Origin: Planotetraspora sp. A-T 1434
GTDB taxonomy: Bacteria; Actinomycetota; Actinomycetes; Streptosporangiales; Streptosporangiaceae
Direction: 5' to 3'
Assembly: GCF_025420585.1 (NCBI RefSeq)
Contig: NZ_JAOEGB010000046.1
Span: forward strand, 1 to 33,193
DNA length: 33,193 bases
The translations under genes and the position numbers were made by a program. How positions within the stretch are numbered: position 1 is the stretch's first letter; every line of letters starts with the position of its first letter. Of this stretch, positions 6,607-15,059 are shown one piece after another. Under the pieces are notes generated by a model. It was given only the letters and a program-made list of their open reading frames with translations. It was not told the origin of the DNA and searched no databases.

Positions 6607-7518
6607 TTATGCACGGTGCGACGTCCCTACAGGACTTCCGTCCAGCAACGCGGCCGAAACCCGGTCGCGGGTCGAACGGTAGTCCGCGTCGAGCTGGTCC
6701 AACGCCGGTCCGGTGGCGTGCGGGCCGAGGAACCGCGGCCGGAGCGTCTCGCGAGCGGGCGCCCGCGTTCCTCCGTCGTCCAGGTCGAGGCGCGGCCGGG
6801 TCGCCGCCGGTACGGCCAGCGGCTCGCCGGCCATCATGAGGAGTCGCACGAACGCCCGCGGCGGATCGTCCGGTGTGGCCGACTTCAGCAGGGGATTGAG
6901 CCAGCTCTCGGCCGCGTTGAGGCGCCACAGCAGCCGCGCGAGCTCGCTGGGATCTTTATTGAGCTCTTCGCTGAGATCGCCCTCGTCGAGGGCGCGGCCG
7001 TGGTCGAGCCGTGCGGCGCGCCAGGCGGCCCGGGTCGTGAACGTGGCGGTGACCGGCCCCGCGCAGGCGCGCGCCGCCAGCACGATCGGCAGCAGCGCGC
7101 GGGGCTCCAGTGACTCGCAGCTGAGCAGTGTGAGCACGGGGAGCGCCGGATCGGCTTCCCGGGCCGGGACCAGCCGGAGGGCGCCGGCCGGCGGGACGGC
7201 GTCCATGTCCAAGTCGGAACACCAGGGACAGGCGAGCAGCCGGACCGCGACGCCCGGGTCGGGGCCACCGAACGTCGTCGGCGCGGGCACCGGTGGCGTC
7301 GGCAGGAACGCCGCCGACGCCTCCCTCCACGCGAGCAACTCCACCATGCGCCGCGTGACGCCCACCGCATGGGCGGCCCTTAACGATTCCGCGACCGGCT
7401 CCCCGCCGCCGCCCGGAGGGCCGCTCCGAGGGGTGTCCGGCGTGGTGCTCTTCGTGGGCGTGCTCTCTGTGGGCGTGCTCTCTGTGGTCGTGCTCTTCGT
7501 GGCGTTCGCGTGGCTCAT
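6607..7518 (-). CDS. Uncharacterised protein with Thr/Ser-rich N-terminal repeat
   Basis: 303 aa; I do not recognise the family. The first ~35 residues are a Thr/Ser/Pro-rich disordered tail (pentads such as TESTP), then a Gly/Pro stretch, then a helical region (AESLRAAHAVGVTRRMVELL), ACPWCSDLDMD with a CxxC at Cys97/Cys100, and a largely hydrophobic/charged remainder with no other motif I know. No signal peptide or membrane segment is evident. The ATG overlaps the stop of the glycosyltransferase-like gene by 4 bp, so it is the last gene of a four-gene coupled operon. Codon 46 is the rare TTA (7383-7381). The CxxC could bind metal or be structural. A function is not assigned. Confidence 0.7.
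   Translation of the reverse strand: MSHANATKSTTTESTPTESTPTKSTTPDTPRSGPPGGGGEPVAESLRAAHAVGVTRRMVELLAWREASAAFLPTPPVPAPTTFGGPDPGVAVRLLACPWCSDLDMDAVPPAGALRLVPAREADPALPVLTLLSCESLEPRALLPIVLAARACAGPVTATFTTRAAWRAARLDHGRALDEGDLSEELNKDPSELARLLWRLNAAESWLNPLLKSATPDDPPRAFVRLLMMAGEPLAVPAATRPRLDLDDGGTRAPARETLRPRFLGPHATGPALDQLDADYRSTRDRVSAALLDGSPVGTSHRA
7445..7504 (-). repeat. 15-bp tandem repeat, 4 units, in unknown gene
   Basis: Four 15-bp units (plus-strand form GTGCTCTYYGTGGGC) encode TKSTT/TESTP pentads at the protein N-terminus. All four keep frame. Confidence 0.9.
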
Positions 7519-8786
7519 TCGACCCGCTCCAGTGGGTCGCGGGCTCCGGCCGCCACCGCCGCGACGCCGACCTCGGTCAGCGCCCGCAGGCCGGCGTCGC
7601 CCAGCCCGGTCAGGTCGCTCTCGCGCATGCCGCTCCGGATCCAGGTCGCCAGGGCCCGGCGGACAAAGCCGGTCCGGCTCGCCTCGCCCGTGCTCGTGCC
7701 GCCCGTGCTCGTGCCGCCCGTGCTCGCGCCGCCCGTGCTCGCGCCGCCTGTGTTCGTGTGGCCCGTGTTCGTGGTGCTCGTGCTCGTGGTGCCCGTGCTC
7801 GAATTGGACGGGTCGTACTCCGGCAGCCCACGGGCTACGGCGGCCGCGTCGGCGCCGAGCAGGTAGCCCGCCGCCCACACCTCTAGCGCCGGCCATACCC
7901 CGGCCGCCGGCGGGTCGTGGGCCGTACGGCGGTGCCGGTCGAAGCCGTCGGCGATCCGGTCGGGGTCGGCGCCGACCAGATGACACCAGTCGTGCCAGTA
8001 CCAGCCGAAGGTGTGCTCAACGGGCTCGCCCCGTTGGGGGCTGAGCAGCCGCAGCAGGCACCGTGAGCCGGTCAGCTCGACCGTGAAGGCACGTGGCCCA
8101 CGCAGGGAAGCCCGTTCCGCCAGTGCGAGTTCGAGTTCGGGCGCCGACGTCCAGTGGCTCCACGGCACCGGCCGGTCGCCTTGGAACAGCGTCGCGTGGA
8201 ACCGGCCCGGGTGCCCGGCCAGCGTTCCGCTCTCGGTGTGGTCGACCAGATGCGGGACCGTGGCGAGCACCGGACGGCCGAAGCGCCGCAGGAAGGTCAG
8301 CACCAGCCAGTCGTCGTCGCGGACCTCATCGGGGAACTCGGCGAGGAACGCGGCGAGTTGACGGGCCTGTGCCGCCGGCAGCACCAGTCCGAGCGTGGGC
8401 GTCCACTCGCGGGCCGAGAGCGGAGCCAGGGGCGCTCCAAGGACGGTCGCCAGCCGGACCAGATAGGAGTTCTGCCCTGTGTGCCAACTGGTGTAGAGCG
8501 TCAGTGCCCGGTCCGGGCGTCGAGCCAGCACATCGAGCAGTTGCGCGGCGAACTCGTCGGCCAGCCGTACATCATCCTGTAGCACCAGGTGGTGGGTGGC
8601 GTCCTCGCCCACGGCCGCCCACGCGGCCTTGGCCGTGCGCAGCGGACTGGGGAAATCGCCGGGCCTCGGGTCGATCACCACACGCGGGGCCAGGCGGGCA
8701 CAGGACGACAGTAGGTCGCCGAGCAGCGCGGCCCGAGCCGGATGGTGCATGACCACCGTGCTGAGCCGTACCGGCGTGGCGGTCAC
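7515..8786 (-). CDS. Putative glycosyltransferase-like protein with repeat linker
   Basis: 423 aa. The N-terminal ~215 residues resemble a GT-A-type glycosyltransferase: a first strand STVVMHHPAR, then HHLVLQDDVRLADEF, where QDDV occupies the place of the nucleotide-sugar/metal-binding DxD, and DDDWLVLTFLRRFGRP followed by PHLVDHTESG. The middle (about 215-320) is an unassigned Trp/His-rich region (FGWYWHDWCHL). A Ser/Thr/Gly pentad repeat of about 45 residues then links to a short C-terminal helical segment. The start is GTG at 8786, preceded by GAGG at good spacing and overlapping the oxidoreductase stop (GTGA). It may transfer a sugar made or modified by its operon partners; this is a fold-level guess, and the acceptor is unknown. 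Confidence 0.5.
   Translation of the reverse strand: MTATPVRLSTVVMHHPARAALLGDLLSSCARLAPRVVIDPRPGDFPSPLRTAKAAWAAVGEDATHHLVLQDDVRLADEFAAQLLDVLARRPDRALTLYTSWHTGQNSYLVRLATVLGAPLAPLSAREWTPTLGLVLPAAQARQLAAFLAEFPDEVRDDDWLVLTFLRRFGRPVLATVPHLVDHTESGTLAGHPGRFHATLFQGDRPVPWSHWTSAPELELALAERASLRGPRAFTVELTGSRCLLRLLSPQRGEPVEHTFGWYWHDWCHLVGADPDRIADGFDRHRRTAHDPPAAGVWPALEVWAAGYLLGADAAAVARGLPEYDPSNSSTGTTSTSTTNTGHTNTGGASTGGASTGGTSTGGTSTGEASRTGFVRRALATWIRSGMRESDLTGLGDAGLRALTEVGVAAVAAGARDPLERVE
7687..7806 (-). repeat. 15-bp tandem repeat, 8 units, in glycosyltransferase-like gene
   Basis: Eight consecutive 15-bp units (plus-strand form CCCGTGCTCGTGCCG), the middle four nearly identical. They encode GTSTG/GASTG/TTNTG pentads joining the GT-like part to the C-terminal segment. 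This is the longest of the in-frame arrays in the window. Confidence 0.92.
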
Positions 8787-9808
8787 CGCATCCTCAGCGG
8801 CCGGCCCGCGTCGGCCGCCGAAGTGTAGGCGGCCTCGATGATCTGGGCGGTCGACAGAATCTGATCAAGGGGCTCCGGCCACCGGTCGGGCTGTTCCACG
8901 TGCCGGACGAAGTCGGTGAAGAGCTCCGGGAACCACTCCTCGTGCGTGCCGCTGGCCGTGGGCGAGCGCAAGGTCCCCCTCTCGGCGCCGGCGGCGGTCT
9001 CCACGACGAAGGTGTCGTCGTCGATGAGCACGGAACCGTTGCCGCCGACGACCGAGTAGCGGTTGCGCCGCTCGTCGCAGGCCCAGCTCAGCTCGATCTC
9101 ACAGGTGCCGCCGGCGAAGTCGAGCCGGGCGGAGACGGACTCCTCGACGCTCCGGCCGTCGTCGTCGGCCGGGCCTGGCACGGTGGTGCAGGCCACCTGC
9201 TCCGGCCGGCCGCCGAGAAGCCGGGTGGCCATGTAGACGCAGTGGGTGCCGTGGTCGAGCAGGATGCCGCCGCCGGCCACGCCGGGGTCGCGCCGCCAGT
9301 CGGGCTGCCAGCCGGGCGTCCCGACGGCGTGGGTGGTGCGCCTGATCTCGAAGCGAGCCTTGAGCGGCCGGTCGAGCCAGCTGTCGGCGGCCTGGGTGAG
9401 CACCTTCATCATCGGCGAGTAGACGTAGTTGTAAATGGGATAGAGCAGCCGTCCGGTGCGGCGTGAGCGGTCCACCATTCGCTCGGTCTCGCGGACGTCC
9501 AGGCCCACCGGCTTCTCGCACAGCACGTGGCAGCCGGCCGACATCGCCTGTTCCGCGAGGGGCGCGTGGAAGGCCGGCGGTGCGCAGATGTCCACCACAT
9601 CGACCGCGCCAAGTGAACCCGATGCGTCGCCGTCGAGTGCGTCGGCGAGGGTGGGCAGCGTACGCAACCGCGGGTCCAGCGCGGAGGCCTGGGCACGACG
9701 CCCGGCCGACGGGTCGACGACGGCCACCACCTCGGCCTGCGGCACCTGCCGGTAGGCGGACAGGCGGGCCGCTCCGGCCACTCCGAACCCGACGATGGCG
9801 ACTCTCAC
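8783..9808 (-). CDS. Gfo/Idh/MocA-family NAD(P)-dependent oxidoreductase
   Basis: 341 aa, standard family length. The N-terminal Rossmann fold starts with VAIVGFGVAG (Gly7-x-Gly9-x-x-Gly12) and ends in the family signature CEKPVG (Glu98-Lys99-Pro100), where Lys is catalytic. The C-terminal dimerisation/substrate domain carries GGGILLDHGTHCVY, with Asp185 and His189 in the usual catalytic positions. Members oxidise or reduce a hydroxyl/keto group of sugars, inositols or related polyols. The GTG start overlaps the aminotransferase stop (GTGA). With the aminotransferase upstream and the GT-like gene downstream it could form a keto-sugar or keto-cyclitol that is then aminated, but the substrate is not visible from the sequence. 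Confidence 0.88.
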   Translation of the reverse strand: MRVAIVGFGVAGAARLSAYRQVPQAEVVAVVDPSAGRRAQASALDPRLRTLPTLADALDGDASGSLGAVDVVDICAPPAFHAPLAEQAMSAGCHVLCEKPVGLDVRETERMVDRSRRTGRLLYPIYNYVYSPMMKVLTQAADSWLDRPLKARFEIRRTTHAVGTPGWQPDWRRDPGVAGGGILLDHGTHCVYMATRLLGGRPEQVACTTVPGPADDDGRSVEESVSARLDFAGGTCEIELSWACDERRNRYSVVGGNGSVLIDDDTFVVETAAGAERGTLRSPTASGTHEEWFPELFTDFVRHVEQPDRWPEPLDQILSTAQIIEAAYTSAADAGRPLRMR

Positions 9809-11169
9809 AACCGGCCGCCGGCGGTCTGCTCCGCACCGGCCGCTGGGCCGGGCAGCCCGGCGAGGGTCCGCCGGATGATGTCGACGGCCTCGTGGGCCTG
9901 GGTCTCGTCGATGTTCAGCGGTGGATACAGGCGCAGCGCGTTGCCGCCGGTCATCACCAGCACGCCGGCTTCCAGCAGCGCCATGAACGCCTGCCGGACC
10001 ACCGCCGTGGAGACCGGTCGCCGGCTCTCCTTGTCCTCGACGAGCTCGATCCCGATCGCGAGGCCGGCGCCGCGCACGTCACCCACCAGGGGGGCCTCCT
10101 CGGCCAGCGGCGCGAGCGCGGCGAGCATGTCCTTGCCAAGCCGTTCGGCCCGCTCCACGAGGCCGTCGCGCTCGATCACCGAGACCGTCGTCTCGACGGC
10201 TCGGCAGGCCATCGGGAAGGCGCCGAAGCTGGAGGAGCTGGCACTGGGGTCGCTGAAGGGGGCCGAGTCCATGGTCTCGGCGGAGGCGATGACCCCGGTC
10301 ACCGGGTAGCCCGCGCCCATTCCCTTGCCGACCGTGACGATGTCCGGCTCGACCCCCTCATGCTGAAACGCGAACGGCGCGCCGGTGCGGCCGAAGCCCG
10401 TCATCATCTCGTCCACGATGAGCAGCGCGTCGAACTCGTCGGCCACCGAGGCCAGAGCGGTCAGGTATCCGGGCGGCGGCACGACGTTGCCCGACCGGCC
10501 CTGCACCGGTTCGACGACGATCGCGGCGAGCGCCCCGGTGGACTGCTGCTTGACGACCTCTCTCGCGTGGTCCACGCAGGCGAAACCGCAACCGGGATAG
10601 CGGAGCTTGAACGGACACCGGTAGCAGTTGGCGTACGGCGCGCTCATGAACCCGCCCGGCAGCGGCCCCAGGTCCTTCCGCGCTCCGGCGGTCATGGCCA
10701 GGCTGCCCAGGGTCTTGCCGTGGAAGCCGCCCCAGAACGACAGCACCTCGTACTTGCCGGTGACGGATTTCGCCAGGCGCAGCGCGGCCTCGACCGCCTC
10801 GGCGCCGCCGCTGTAGAGCTGGATCCGGTCCAGGCCGTCCGGCAGGAAGTCGCGCAGCACCCGGGTCATGTCGAGGCGGGCCTGAGATCCGAAGGCGCCC
10901 GCGGTCCAGGTCCGCAACTGGGCGGTCATCGCGGCGACGATGGTCGGTTCGGCGTGCCCGATGGAGTTGACCCCACCGGCGCCCTGCAGGTCCAGCACCT
11001 CGTTGCCGTCGAGGTCGGACAGGACCGCGCCGTGGGCTTCCGCCACGACGAACCGAGACCAGAGCATGACCGCCTGTAAGCCGGGGCCGATGACCTCCTG
11101 CTCTTCGGCCCAGTGACGATGCGTCTCCTGCGGCGGGCCGGACAGACCCCACCGGGGACTCCGCGCCAT
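9805..11169 (-). CDS. Class III PLP-dependent aminotransferase
   Basis: 454 aa, fold type I, class III. The PLP-binding Lys282 lies in TVGKGMGAGYP and the cofactor-ring Asp253 in IVDEMMTGFGRTG; YSGGAEAVEAALRLAK and FWGGFHGKTLG are family landmarks. A four-Cys segment (Cys182, 185, 194, 198 in NCYRCPFKLRYPGCGFAC) is found in a subset of GABA/omega-aminotransferase-like members. It transfers an amino group to an aldehyde or ketone, omega- or alpha-. The start chosen is ATG 11169, because GGAG lies 6 nt upstream; ATG 11181 has no Shine-Dalgarno sequence. It is first in a four-gene operon with 4-bp overlaps. Codon 31 is TTA (11079-11077), so expression may depend on the rare leucyl-tRNA. Confidence 0.88.
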   Translation of the reverse strand: MARSPRWGLSGPPQETHRHWAEEQEVIGPGLQAVMLWSRFVVAEAHGAVLSDLDGNEVLDLQGAGGVNSIGHAEPTIVAAMTAQLRTWTAGAFGSQARLDMTRVLRDFLPDGLDRIQLYSGGAEAVEAALRLAKSVTGKYEVLSFWGGFHGKTLGSLAMTAGARKDLGPLPGGFMSAPYANCYRCPFKLRYPGCGFACVDHAREVVKQQSTGALAAIVVEPVQGRSGNVVPPPGYLTALASVADEFDALLIVDEMMTGFGRTGAPFAFQHEGVEPDIVTVGKGMGAGYPVTGVIASAETMDSAPFSDPSASSSSFGAFPMACRAVETTVSVIERDGLVERAERLGKDMLAALAPLAEEAPLVGDVRGAGLAIGIELVEDKESRRPVSTAVVRQAFMALLEAGVLVMTGGNALRLYPPLNIDETQAHEAVDIIRRTLAGLPGPAAGAEQTAGGRL

Positions 11170-11282
11170 TACACGCTCCATTCGGTAATCGTCACTGCCC
11201 GACGCAAGGAGTATTCAGGCGCGCCGGCTCGGCGGCCAAGCGCCGAAGTGCGCCCGAAAGGCATAGTCGAACCGCCCCCTAC

Positions 11283-11294
11283 CTATCGCGATAG
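11283..11294. promoter_or_regulatory. Perfect 12-bp palindrome in divergent intergenic region
   Basis: CTATCGCGATAG is a perfect inverted repeat in the 298-bp space between the aminotransferase operon (minus) and the aminodeoxychorismate synthase gene (plus). Its location suits a dimeric repressor or activator controlling one or both. The rest of this gap shows no gene; long open frames there are unsupported upstream extensions. Confidence 0.4.
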
Positions 11295-11467
11295 CCGCCG
11301 TGCGGGAGAGCCGTAGACTCGGCGACAGCGCCGCGCCGAGGCGAGATCGTTCCTCGGGCGGCGTCACGCCGATCCCTTCACGGATCCATTGGGGGCGACG
11401 CCATCATCCCGGCCGACCGTCGCGTCGGCCCGTCCGTGCCCGTGTGCAGACCGAGCCTGGAGGCGTC

Positions 11468-13591
11468 GTGCGAGTGCTCCTCATCGACAACTACGACTCG
11501 TACACGTACAACCTGGCCCAGCTCATGGCCCGGGTTTACGGACGGTTGCCCACCGTGGTGCGGAACGACTCCGCCGAGTTGCGGGCCGTCGACCCGGCGG
11601 ACTACGACGCGATCGTGGTGTCGCCCGGCCCGGGCAGGCCCCAGGCGCCGCAGGACCTGGGACTGACCGTCGACCTGTTACGCACGACCACTCTGCCCGT
11701 GCTGGGTGTCTGCCTCGGGCACCAGGCCATCGGCTGGCTGTCTGGCGCGTGGGTCGGGCCCGCTCCGCAGCCGCGCCATGGGTACGTGGATCGGATCCGG
11801 CACGATGGGACGGACCTGTTCGCCGGGCTCCCGCAGGATTTCGCGGCGGTGCGCTACCACTCGCTGTGCGTGAAACCGGAGGGCGTGCCCGACCTCGCGA
11901 CCACCGCGTGGACCGAGGACGGCGTGGTCATGGCGCTGCGGCACCGCACCCGGCCGTGGTGGGGGGTGCAGTTCCACCCCGAATCGGTCGGCACCCAGCA
12001 CGGCGCGCGACTGGTCGAGAACTTCGCCGGGCTGGCACGCCGGAGCCGGGCCGTCCTCGCCGCACCACCACAGGAGGCGGCCGCGACACCCTCCCCGGAT
12101 TCCCGCCAGCGGGACGGCGGGTGGCGGCTCCGAGTGCGGACCGTGGACTCCGAGGTGGATCCCGAATGGCTCTTCCGCCGGTGGTTCTCAGGCAGCCCGT
12201 CGGCCTTCTGGCTGGACAGCAGCCGGGTCGAGCGTGGCCTGTCCAGGTTCTCCTTCGTCGGCGACGGGGGCGGCCCCCATGGCGAAACGCTGCGCTATCG
12301 GGTCGGCAGCCGCCGGGTCCACTCGGTACGCGCCGACGGGACGACCTCGCAGCTCCCCGGCTCGATCTACGACGTTCTCGCCGCGCGCCTGCGTGAGCGT
12401 GCGCTCGCCGACGACGCCGGCCTGCCGTTCGATCTCGATGGCGGATATGTCGGTTACCTGGGCTATGAGATGAAGGCGGAGTCGACCGGTGCGGCAGCGC
12501 ACCGCTCCGCTCTGCCGGACGCCGTGTGGATCTCCGCCACACGCTTCGTCGCGGTCGACCACCTGGAGGGCCGGACCTACGTGGTGGCGCTGGCCGGCCC
12601 CGATCCCGAGGACGTCGCGGTGGCCGACCGGTGGGCCGACCGAGTCGCCGCCGGCCTGCCCGGCCCGGACACGCCGGCCGATGCCACAATCGGGCCGCCC
12701 GCCGCGTCAGAGGAGCTTCTGACGGATGTCGAGCAGTGGCTGACCCGGCCGCGCGAGGACTATCTGGCCGACATCGCCGAATGCCGGCGCCTGCTGCGTG
12801 AGGGTGAGAGCTACGAGATCTGCCTGACGAACTCGGTCCGCCTGCCGTACACGGGGGATCTGTTCGCGTTCTATTCGCGGCAGCGCCTGCTGAACGCCGC
12901 GCCGTACGCCGCCTTCCTGCAGTGGGACGGGCACCGGGTGGCGTGTTCCTCGCCGGAGCGCTTCCTGCGGGTCACCCGCGACCGGGTGGTGGAGTCGAAA
13001 CCGATCAAGGGAACGGCGCCCAGGCATCCCGATCCGGATTTCGACCGGGTCATCCGCGACGACCTGGCCAAGGACCCGAAGACACGCGCCGAGAACATGA
13101 TGATCGTGGACCTGCTCCGCAACGACCTGGGCCAGGTCTGCGAGGTCGGGACGGTGGAGGTGCCCCGCTTCATGGCGGTGGAGTCGTACACGACCATGCA
13201 CCAGCTCGTGTCCACCGTGCGGGGACGGCTGCGCGGCGACGTCGACGCGCTGACCGCCACCCGGCACTGCTTCCCGGGCGGTTCGATGACGGGCGCGCCG
13301 AAGGTCCGGACCATGGAGATCATCGACAGGCTCGAAGGAGCCGCCCGCGGCGTCTACTCGGGGACGCTGGGCTATTTCGCGCTCAGCGGCGCATGCGATC
13401 TGAACATCGTGATCCGCACGGCGGTGAGCGGCGACGGCCACCTCACCGTGGGGGCCGGGGGCGCCATCGTGCTCGACTCCGACCCGGTCGCCGAGTATGA
13501 GGAGATGCTCCTCAAGGCCCGGGCGCCGCTGCGGCCCCTCCTCGCCGGCGAGCCGGTCACGCTCAAGGACCCGGCGCACCAGTCACGATGA
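11468..13591 (+). CDS. pabAB: Aminodeoxychorismate synthase, fused glutaminase and synthase (PabA-PabB)
   Basis: 707 aa. Converts chorismate plus glutamine to 4-amino-4-deoxychorismate. The N-terminal class I glutamine amidotransferase (about 1-195) has LLIDNYDSYTYN, the nucleophile Cys82 in GVCLGHQ, and His170/Glu172 in QFHPES. The C-terminal chorismate-binding domain (about 225-700) contains VESKPIKGTAPR: Lys514 in PIKGT is the mark of PabB-type enzymes, where anthranilate synthases have PIAGT. MIVDLLRNDLGQV and CFPGGSMTGAPK are also present. GTG 11468 is chosen because GGAGG lies just upstream and the GATase strand begins at once; the longer frame adds non-homologous residues. Codon 71 is TTA. 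A fused copy inside a secondary-metabolite cluster suggests a 4-aminobenzoate or 4-amino-aryl precursor. No lyase (PabC, class IV) is in the window. Confidence 0.93.
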   Translation: MRVLLIDNYDSYTYNLAQLMARVYGRLPTVVRNDSAELRAVDPADYDAIVVSPGPGRPQAPQDLGLTVDLLRTTTLPVLGVCLGHQAIGWLSGAWVGPAPQPRHGYVDRIRHDGTDLFAGLPQDFAAVRYHSLCVKPEGVPDLATTAWTEDGVVMALRHRTRPWWGVQFHPESVGTQHGARLVENFAGLARRSRAVLAAPPQEAAATPSPDSRQRDGGWRLRVRTVDSEVDPEWLFRRWFSGSPSAFWLDSSRVERGLSRFSFVGDGGGPHGETLRYRVGSRRVHSVRADGTTSQLPGSIYDVLAARLRERALADDAGLPFDLDGGYVGYLGYEMKAESTGAAAHRSALPDAVWISATRFVAVDHLEGRTYVVALAGPDPEDVAVADRWADRVAAGLPGPDTPADATIGPPAASEELLTDVEQWLTRPREDYLADIAECRRLLREGESYEICLTNSVRLPYTGDLFAFYSRQRLLNAAPYAAFLQWDGHRVACSSPERFLRVTRDRVVESKPIKGTAPRHPDPDFDRVIRDDLAKDPKTRAENMMIVDLLRNDLGQVCEVGTVEVPRFMAVESYTTMHQLVSTVRGRLRGDVDALTATRHCFPGGSMTGAPKVRTMEIIDRLEGAARGVYSGTLGYFALSGACDLNIVIRTAVSGDGHLTVGAGGAIVLDSDPVAEYEEMLLKARAPLRPLLAGEPVTLKDPAHQSR

Positions 13592-13640
13592 AGGGCCCGT
13601 TGCCCCCGTCATGCTGAAGGCTCTGGGCGGCGGGCAGCGG

Positions 13641-15059
13641 TCAGGTGGCGCTTCCGTCCGTCAGGCCCTGCCACAACGGAGCCATGCGGATCTTTCCCGT
13701 CGTCGTCCTCGGCAGCGCCGGGACGAGGTGAAGACGCCTGGGGATCTTGTATGACGACAGCAGGGCGGCCAGATGCCGGCGCAGGCCGAGCTCCGTCACG
13801 TCTGGCTCGGCCACGACGAACGCGACATATCCGGCGTCCTCCCCGACGACGGCGACGCAGTCCCGGACGCCCGGCATCGACCGCACCGCGTTCTCCACCT
13901 CGGCGGGATCGACCTTGCGGCCTCCCACGACGACGCGCCGGTTGACCCGCCCGGTGACGACGATCCGGCCGGAGCCGTCCACCGTGCCCCAGTCGCCGGT
14001 CCGGAACCATCCGTCGACGTAGGACCGCTGCGTGAGCTCGTCCTGGCCGAGGTAACGGCTCGGCCGTCCCGGCACCCGGACGAACAGCTCGCCCTCGCCC
14101 GCCGACCACTCGCCGTCGAGCCTCGTCCGGGCCTGGACGCCGGGCACCAACCGGCAGGCGTCATCCGGACCGTCAGGAGCGGCGAAGCCGATCTGCCCCA
14201 GTTCGGTGGCTCCGTACTGGTCGCGCAGCCTCGCGCCCGTCGCCTCCAGCCACGCGGAGCGTACGGCCGGCCGCAGCGGTTCGCCGGCGGACACGCACAG
14301 CCGCAGGTCCGGCAGCCCGTGTGACGGCATGGTTTCGAGTGCCGCGCCGTACAGGAACGGCACGGACTGCACGACGGTGGCGCGGGTCTCCGCGAGCAGC
14401 GGCACCAGCGCGGACGGCAGGGGCGGATGCGGTGCGAGCACGATCGTGGCGCCTGTGAAGAGCGCCGGAACCAGGACCACTCCGAAGGCGAAGGCGTGAT
14501 GGAGCGGTGTGGTGCAGAGGATCCGGTCGGCGTCCCCGTAACCCGCCACCTCGGCGAAACGGACCGAGTTGTCCACCACGGCGGCCCAGTGTTTCCCCAC
14601 CACCTTCGGCAGGCCGTTCGTGCCGGAGGTGACCAGAGCGAGCTCCTGCACGTGGGCGGGCGGCTCGGGCCACGCCGCCGGTTCGCGGGCGACGACCGGC
14701 GGGACGCACGTCCGCGCCTCGGCCAGCCGCATGAGCTGGCTCCGCTCCTGCTCGGTGGCTCCGGCGTCGAACAGCAGCGGGACGGCGCCCAGTGCGGCGG
14801 CGGCCAGGATGGTGACGATCGACGCGACACTGTTTCCGGTCGGGATGGCGACCGGCTCGCCGGGCCGCGCCCCGTTGTCGCGCAGGTGCGCGCTGGTCGC
14901 CGCGACCGCCGCGACCAGTCGGCCGTACGGCAGGGCCGTGCCGTCCGCCGCGATGACCGCGTCGGCGGTGGGACGTTCGACGGCCCAGCGCCGCAGCCGG
15001 TCGAAGAACGCCGCATGGCCCAGCAGCACACGCCCGTCCGCGTCGGCGGACCGTGTCAT
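13641..15059 (-). CDS. AMP-dependent acyl/aryl-acid ligase (stand-alone adenylating enzyme)
   Basis: 472 aa ANL-superfamily enzyme. It forms an acyl-AMP and passes it to CoA or a carrier protein. Seen: the P-loop-like LVTSGTNGLPKVVGKHW (142-158), CTTPLHHAFAFG (182-193), QYGATELGQ (281-289), FRTGDW with Asp356 (352-357), and the C-terminal catalytic Lys456 in RTTTGKIRM. The HHAFAFG region resembles acyl/benzoate-type ligases, not amino-acid A domains; I see no clear carboxylate-side Asp for an alpha-amino group. Its ATG overlaps the stop of carrier protein 2 (4 bp), so the pair is co-made and the carrier is its likely acceptor. It converges on the aminodeoxychorismate synthase 49 bp away, so 4-aminobenzoate or a derivative is a reasonable but unproven substrate. 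Confidence 0.85.
   Translation of the reverse strand: MTRSADADGRVLLGHAAFFDRLRRWAVERPTADAVIAADGTALPYGRLVAAVAATSAHLRDNGARPGEPVAIPTGNSVASIVTILAAAALGAVPLLFDAGATEQERSQLMRLAEARTCVPPVVAREPAAWPEPPAHVQELALVTSGTNGLPKVVGKHWAAVVDNSVRFAEVAGYGDADRILCTTPLHHAFAFGVVLVPALFTGATIVLAPHPPLPSALVPLLAETRATVVQSVPFLYGAALETMPSHGLPDLRLCVSAGEPLRPAVRSAWLEATGARLRDQYGATELGQIGFAAPDGPDDACRLVPGVQARTRLDGEWSAGEGELFVRVPGRPSRYLGQDELTQRSYVDGWFRTGDWGTVDGSGRIVVTGRVNRRVVVGGRKVDPAEVENAVRSMPGVRDCVAVVGEDAGYVAFVVAEPDVTELGLRRHLAALLSSYKIPRRLHLVPALPRTTTGKIRMAPLWQGLTDGSAT

Noticed and set aside
7687-7806. CRISPR-like array
   Set aside because: Units are 15 bp, directly adjacent with no spacers, and in frame within a coding gene.
9805-11169. 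Aminotransferase gene as the missing PabC-type lyase
   Set aside because: It is a class III, fold type I enzyme; PabC is class IV with a different fold and motifs.
11300-11467. N-terminal extension of the aminodeoxychorismate synthase from 11300
   Set aside because: The added 56 residues are Arg/Pro-rich without homology to the glutaminase domain, and GGAGG supports the GTG at 11468.
13592-13640. Terminator between the convergent aminodeoxychorismate synthase and ligase genes
   Set aside because: The only pairing I see (GGGC/GCCC) is 4 bp and not convincing.
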